Below, piece by piece: positions 58,567-62,623 of a stretch of DNA of 62,623 nucleotides. The DNA lies in assembly GCA_016185365.1 (NCBI GenBank), contig JACPNP010000025.1, positions 1,074 to 63,696 on the forward strand. The letters are read 5' to 3'. The position numbers were made by a program, and so were the translations under genes. The DNA is from Terriglobales bacterium. GTDB lineage: Bacteria; Acidobacteriota; Terriglobia; Terriglobales; Acidobacteriaceae. Numbering within the stretch: position 1 is the first letter of the stretch; each line of letters begins with the position of its first letter. Under the pieces are notes generated by a model that was not told the origin of the DNA, made no database searches, and worked only from the letters and a program-made list of their open reading frames with translations.

Positions 58567-60213
58567 CTACAACCCCTCGGCCGTCAGCTTCACGTCCGCG
58601 TTCTTCCACGCCGTCTCGAACTGCGCCCGCAGCAACTCCGCATCTTCGTTCCGCTTCTGCGCTTTCAGGCTTTCCATCAGTCCGAACAATGACCGTCCAT
58701 TCCGCGGATTCATCGCCAGGTCTTTGCGGAACACCGCCTCGGCTTCTTGTGGTCTGCCCGCGGCCAGCAGCACCCCACCCAGGGACTCCCGCGCCCACGC
58801 GAACCACTCCGGCGGTTCGATGTAATTCAAGTTGTCCTGCAGCGTGATCGCCATCTCCAGCCGTCGTTGCGCCGTGACGTAATCCTTGCGCATCCGCGCC
58901 AGTTGCGCCGCCAGCGAACTGTCACCGATCCCGAGGATGGCCCGCGCCGGGCTCTTGTCCACGATCTGTTCAGCCGGGATCTTCGGGATCAGCGCCGCCA
59001 GGGCCGCGCGTTCTTTTTCTGCTTCGGCGAGGTGCCCCAGCCCGGCATGCGCCATCCCTTGCGCCCAGTGCCAGATCCCGGTCTGGTAACGAAGAGACGC
59101 ATCCGGTTTAGGCAGCTTTAAGACCTCATCCCACTTCTCGAACCGGACCAGGACAAACGCTTGCGTGGGCAGGAACATCTCCAGCATCGGCATCGACTTC
59201 ACCGCCGGTGTCACTTTTTCTTCCAGCTTGCGTGCCGCCTTGATGGCTTCCCCGTAATTGCCCGCCATCGTGTTCGCATAGGCCAGGAAGTGCAGGTTGT
59301 GGTTGTAATACATCAGCGGATAGATGCCTTCGACGTGTGTGGCCGCGAGATACGCCTCGTCCGCCGCCGCGGCATTCACATTCACCCGCGCCGCTGAATC
59401 ATGGTCTCCCACGCGGCTGTAAATGTGCGCCGGCATGTGCACCAGGTGTCCCGCTCCGGGCGCGAGACTGCTTAATCGCTCCGCGCTGGCCAGCGCGCGC
59501 TCCGGATGATAGGAAGCCTCGACCGCATGGATGTAATAGTGGTTCGCGCCCAGGTGATTGGGATCGCGTTTCAACACCGATTCCAGCGTGCGCACGATGA
59601 TCTCCGTGCCCGGCGCCGACGAGCCGTCCTTGTTCCACAACGCCCAGGGGCGCAGGTTCATCAGGCTCTCGGCATACAGCGTGGCTGCATCAAGATCGTC
59701 GGGAAACTTCACCGTCAGGTCGCGCATGGCCTGGGAATAGGCCATCGCCAGGATCTTGAGGTCGGCTTGGGGTGTCTTCGAGTAACGTTTGCTCAGCGCG
59801 CGGATGTATTCCTGCTCCAGCGGACTTGCTTTAGGCGCCAGGGCCAGCGCTTTTTGCATGGCTTCCGCCGCCGCCTTTTCCCGGTCAGGGAAGGAAGGCA
59901 TGTTGTAATTCGATCCCAGGGTGAAGGCCAGTCCCCAGTACGCCATGGCCAGGTCCGGGTCCAGCTCCGCGGCCTTCTCGAACGACCGCCCGGCCTCGTC
60001 GTGATTGAATCCGTAACACAGCGCCAGACCTTGATCGAAGTACGCTTGGGCCTCGGCATTGTTCGTGGACACCTTGTGATGGACCGCGCCCATGCCCGCG
60101 AAGCGCATGGCCTGGGGTCCGCCCGGTCCGCCGTGGTTCGCGTGTTGCGCCGCGGCAATGAGACCGGACGCCAACAGGGAAGTGATCAGGATGCAGAGCG
60201 AGCGAGACCGCAT
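58567..60213 (-). CDS. Secreted TPR-repeat protein
   Basis: 548 aa. A signal peptide (SLCILITSLLASGLIAAAQH) is followed by a His/Gly-rich stretch and at least six TPR-like helical pairs (AYFDQGLALCYGFNHDEAGR, SFEKAAELDPDLAMAYWGLA, and at the C-terminus SLGGVLLAAGRPQEAEAVFR, KDLAMNPRNGRSLFGLMESL). A His-rich central part (NHYYIHAVEASYHPERAL, LVHMPAHIYSRVGDH) is conserved in related periplasmic TPR proteins. Start Met at 60213 has GGAGGTCC upstream. The function is unknown; a periplasmic scaffold is likely. Confidence 0.85.
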   Translation of the reverse strand: MRSRSLCILITSLLASGLIAAAQHANHGGPGGPQAMRFAGMGAVHHKVSTNNAEAQAYFDQGLALCYGFNHDEAGRSFEKAAELDPDLAMAYWGLAFTLGSNYNMPSFPDREKAAAEAMQKALALAPKASPLEQEYIRALSKRYSKTPQADLKILAMAYSQAMRDLTVKFPDDLDAATLYAESLMNLRPWALWNKDGSSAPGTEIIVRTLESVLKRDPNHLGANHYYIHAVEASYHPERALASAERLSSLAPGAGHLVHMPAHIYSRVGDHDSAARVNVNAAAADEAYLAATHVEGIYPLMYYNHNLHFLAYANTMAGNYGEAIKAARKLEEKVTPAVKSMPMLEMFLPTQAFVLVRFEKWDEVLKLPKPDASLRYQTGIWHWAQGMAHAGLGHLAEAEKERAALAALIPKIPAEQIVDKSPARAILGIGDSSLAAQLARMRKDYVTAQRRLEMAITLQDNLNYIEPPEWFAWARESLGGVLLAAGRPQEAEAVFRKDLAMNPRNGRSLFGLMESLKAQKRNEDAELLRAQFETAWKNADVKLTAEGL

Positions 60214-60294
60214 GTTAGGACCTCCAATCATATTCTCGAGGGTCGTTCGCGGCGGGAACACCGCCGGTATGCGCGTTATTGTAGCGCGGTCGCT

Positions 60295-61440
60295 TCAGTC
60301 GATGTACACGCGCGGCACGCGCGCACTGATGCCGCACAACACTTCGTACGGTACGGTCTGCGCGTGGCCGGCGATGTCCCAGGCGGTGATCTTGCGCTTG
60401 CCGCTCTCGCCGATCAGGATGACCTCATCGCCCACGTCCACGCCCGGCATGCCGGTCACGTCGATCATGGTCATGTCCATGGTGACGGTGCCCACGATGT
60501 TGGCGAAATCGCCGCGTACGATCACCCGCCCGCGCGACGAAAGGTGTCGGTTCAACCCGTCCGCATAGCCCACCGGCAGCACTGCGATCCGCGCCGGGGC
60601 CTGGGTCACATACGATCCGTTGTAGCTGATGGGTTGGCGCGCGCCCACATCGCGCAGCGCCATGATGCGTGTCTTCCAGGCCAGTACCGGCATCACCGGC
60701 AGCTCCCGCGAATGGTCCGGCGTGCCCGTGATGATGGACATGACCGGCATGAAATATCCGTACAAACCGATCCCCGGACGCACCATGTTCTTTAAAGCGC
60801 TCTCCCGCGTGCAGATCCCGGCGCTGTTGGCCACGTGGAAGTAGGTCGGCGTCAGCCCCGCCGTGGTGATGGTCACGCAGGCATCGTCGAAGCGCATGAT
60901 CTGCGCATCCACATCCGGCGCATCGCTCACCTCGGCGGACGCCAGATGCGTCATCACCCCTTCCAGCATCACCGAGTGCGCCGACTGGAGGATCTCGATC
61001 ATCTGCGGCAGATCGGCGATGGGAATACCCAACCGCGACATGCCCGTATCGATCTTCAGATGCACAGCTACCGACTCCGGCGCGCGGTCCATCTTCTCCG
61101 CCACGTTCTCCAGCAGCTCGATGTGGTTCCAGTCCCAGACCACCGGTGTCAGGTTGTGTTCCAGCACGGCTTCTTCCTCGCCGCGCCAAAACCCGCTGCA
61201 CAGAAGGATGTGCCCGGTGATGCCCGCCTTGCGCAATAGCACGCCTTCCTCGGTCGAAGTCACGCCGAACCACTTGGCGCCCTCCTTTTGCAGCGCCTTC
61301 GCGCACGGCGCCGCGCCATGCCCGTAGGCATTGGCCTTCACGATGGCGCACACCGTGGCGTTGGGCGCCACATAATCGCGGATGGTCGCAAAGTTGTGCT
61401 GCAGATTGGTTAGGGAGATCTCCGCCCAGGTAGGCCGCAT
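60295..61440 (-). CDS. alr: Alanine racemase
   Basis: A PLP enzyme making D-alanine for peptidoglycan. The 381 aa product has the PLP lysine in VCAIVKANAYGHGA, substrate and PLP residues in HLKIDTGMSRLGI and HVANSAGICT, and the C-terminal beta-domain with the catalytic Tyr region PISYNGSYV. Met at 61440 (MRPTWAEISLTNLQHN) gives the standard N-terminus, and the longer frame adds unrelated residues. It lies downstream of dnaB on the same strand, a common gene order. Confidence 0.95.
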   Translation of the reverse strand: MRPTWAEISLTNLQHNFATIRDYVAPNATVCAIVKANAYGHGAAPCAKALQKEGAKWFGVTSTEEGVLLRKAGITGHILLCSGFWRGEEEAVLEHNLTPVVWDWNHIELLENVAEKMDRAPESVAVHLKIDTGMSRLGIPIADLPQMIEILQSAHSVMLEGVMTHLASAEVSDAPDVDAQIMRFDDACVTITTAGLTPTYFHVANSAGICTRESALKNMVRPGIGLYGYFMPVMSIITGTPDHSRELPVMPVLAWKTRIMALRDVGARQPISYNGSYVTQAPARIAVLPVGYADGLNRHLSSRGRVIVRGDFANIVGTVTMDMTMIDVTGMPGVDVGDEVILIGESGKRKITAWDIAGHAQTVPYEVLCGISARVPRVYID

Positions 61441-61537
61441 GGTCGTACCGAGTGCCGCGCAGCGATTATAAACGCCGGACTCGCCGTCGCGCCCCATGCT
61501 CTGGCGGGTCAGTGTCTTGCCTTTGCGTTTGATTTTT

Positions 61538-61565
61538 CTCGAAACTCGAAACTTGAAACTTGAAA
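61538..61565. repeat. Heptamer tandem repeat (CTCGAAA/CTTGAAA)4
   Basis: CTCGAAA, CTCGAAA, CTTGAAA, CTTGAAA, ending 7 bp before the dnaB stop. This is the same 7-bp family form as other spacers here, with another unit. Confidence 0.88.
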
Positions 61566-61572
61566 CTGCTTC

Positions 61573-62623
61573 TTAATACTCCGCCGGCGCGGACTCCGCC
61601 ATGTTCTCGAAGCGCGTGTAGTTGCGGATGAACGCCAGGTGCGCGATCCCGGTCGGGCCGTTGCGCTGTTTGGCGATGATGATCTCCGCCTTGCCTTCGA
61701 GCGAAGCGTCGTCCCGGTCATAGACTTCGGGACGATAGACGAACGCCACCACGTCGGCGTCCTGCTCGATCGCGCCGGATTCGCGCAGGTCCGCGAGCTG
61801 CGGACGCCCGTCTCCGCCGCGCGTCTCCGGGGCGCGGCTCAACTGCGAAAGCGCCATGATGGGCACGCTCAACTCCTTGGCCAGCGCCTTGAGCCCGCGG
61901 GAGATGGCGCTGACTTCCTGCGTGCGGTTCTCATATTTTCTGCCGCCCACCGCCGCCATCAACTGAAGATAATCCACCACCAGCAGGTCCAGCCGGCCCT
62001 GCGATTGCATCAACCGCCGGGTCTTGGCCCGCATCTCCCCCAGGCTGATGCTGGGCGTGTCGTCGATGAACAGCGGCGCCGTGCTCAGTTGCTCCAGCGC
62101 GTGCAGCAGCTTGCCGCGATCGTCGCGATTGGTGAATCCGGTGCGCAGTTTGTGGCTGTCCACCCGGGCCTGCGAGCACAACATGCGCTGCAACAGCGAT
62201 TCCTTCGACATTTCCAGCGAGAACACGCCCACCACTTTCTTGTCGAACACGGCGGCGTTCTCGGCGATGTTCATGGCGAACGAGGTCTTGCCCATCGAAG
62301 GCCGGCCCGCGATGATCACCAGGTCGCTTTTCTGCAGCCCGCTGGTCATCTCGTCCAGGTCTTTGTAATGGGTCTCAAGCCCGGTGATGCGGTGGCCGCG
62401 GTCGAGCAGCTTGTCGATCGAGCCGAACGACTCCTGCACGATCTTGGGGATGCCCACGAACCCCTGGCCGATGCGGTGTTCCGAGATCTGGAACACCGAG
62501 CTTTCCGCCGCGTCGATGATCTCCTCGGCGCTCTCCGACTGGTCCATCGCCTTTAAGATGGCGTTGTTCGAGGCGTGGATCAGCGACCGCAGCAGGCTCT
62601 TGTCTTTGACGATCTTCACGTAC
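61573..62623 (-). CDS. dnaB: Replicative DNA helicase DnaB (5' part outside the window)
   Basis: The hexameric helicase that opens the replication fork. The window holds about 350 C-terminal residues, and the gene continues past the right edge (frame open through the last bases, Tyr-Val-Lys). The RecA-like domain is complete: Walker A VIIAGRPSMGKTSFAMNIAE, GVFSLEMSKESLLQRMLC, Walker B LLVVDYLQLM, the LSQLSRAPE segment with the sensor Gln, and the arginine-finger region AKQRNGPTG. It is transcribed toward alr. Confidence 0.96.
   Translation of the reverse strand, partial: YVKIVKDKSLLRSLIHASNNAILKAMDQSESAEEIIDAAESSVFQISEHRIGQGFVGIPKIVQESFGSIDKLLDRGHRITGLETHYKDLDEMTSGLQKSDLVIIAGRPSMGKTSFAMNIAENAAVFDKKVVGVFSLEMSKESLLQRMLCSQARVDSHKLRTGFTNRDDRGKLLHALEQLSTAPLFIDDTPSISLGEMRAKTRRLMQSQGRLDLLVVDYLQLMAAVGGRKYENRTQEVSAISRGLKALAKELSVPIMALSQLSRAPETRGGDGRPQLADLRESGAIEQDADVVAFVYRPEVYDRDDASLEGKAEIIIAKQRNGPTGIAHLAFIRNYTRFENMAESAPAEY

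Overview
The window reads as a chromosomal segment of a high-GC Gram-negative bacterium, most likely an Acidobacteriota (Terriglobia-like) member. This assignment is inference. It rests on high GC with GTG/TTG starts, an outer-membrane porin, PEP-CTERM exosortase substrates, the aquaporin-plus-ArsC arsenic pair, secreted proteins of an acidobacterial style, and abundant intergenic hairpin and heptanucleotide repeats. No rRNA operon, CRISPR array, prophage or complete insertion sequence is visible. There is one tRNA (Val-GAC) at the left edge.

Layout. 0.1-9.2 kb: tRNA-Val, a phospholipid synthase (pgsA), cysS, an EamA exporter, a cupin, a class III aminotransferase with a MOSC protein, a frameshifted TonB-like protein, yraN, galT and a beta-carbonic anhydrase. 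9.2-15.9 kb (minus strand): a complete Isc iron-sulfur operon, iscR-iscS-iscU-iscA-hscB-cupin-hscA-fdx-iscX, with a recognisable IscR-type operator before iscR. HscB carries a four-cysteine N-terminal finger. 16-23.9 kb: MarC, DUF417, a lone receiver protein, tsaD with an in-frame repeat insertion, and a tandemly duplicated PEP-CTERM gene ending in cca. 23.9-34.9 kb: a phosphate-starvation block (phoB-phoR-phoU and pstS-porin-pstC-pstA-pstB-phoU) with four PHO boxes of shared geometry and a divergent aquaporin-arsC pair. 35-40.7 kb: DUF4242, a truncated OsmC, superoxide dismutase, then signalling proteins (GAF-HD-GYP, a kinase-like protein lacking its histidine, receiver-PilZ). 41-49.1 kb (minus): the 2-oxoacid dehydrogenase E1/E2/E3 genes plus lipB, with HicBA and a nucleotidyltransferase pair between them. 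49.2-62.6 kb: another toxin-antitoxin-like pair, hemB, two tandem membrane histidine kinases (the first broken), mutS2, dnaG, a TPR lipoprotein-like secreted protein, alr, and dnaB running off the right end.

How it fits together: the minus-strand block couples 2-oxoacid dehydrogenase subunits with lipoate attachment (lipB). The Isc block supplies the Fe-S clusters that lipoyl synthase and other enzymes need. PhoBR with PstSCAB/PhoU and a porin form a self-contained phosphate scavenging regulon, next to arsenate handling.

Two cross-cutting signals stand out. First, intergenic spacers repeatedly hold 7-bp-period tandem repeats whose unit differs at every locus, plus a two-hairpin GC element that has also entered the tsaD reading frame. 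Second, an unusual number of conserved genes carry lesions: an in-frame TGA in lipB, frameshifts in a TonB-like gene and a histidine kinase, a 5'-truncated osmC, and a dnaG lacking about 60 residues of its Toprim core. These are either consensus or assembly errors or real decay, and raw reads would decide.
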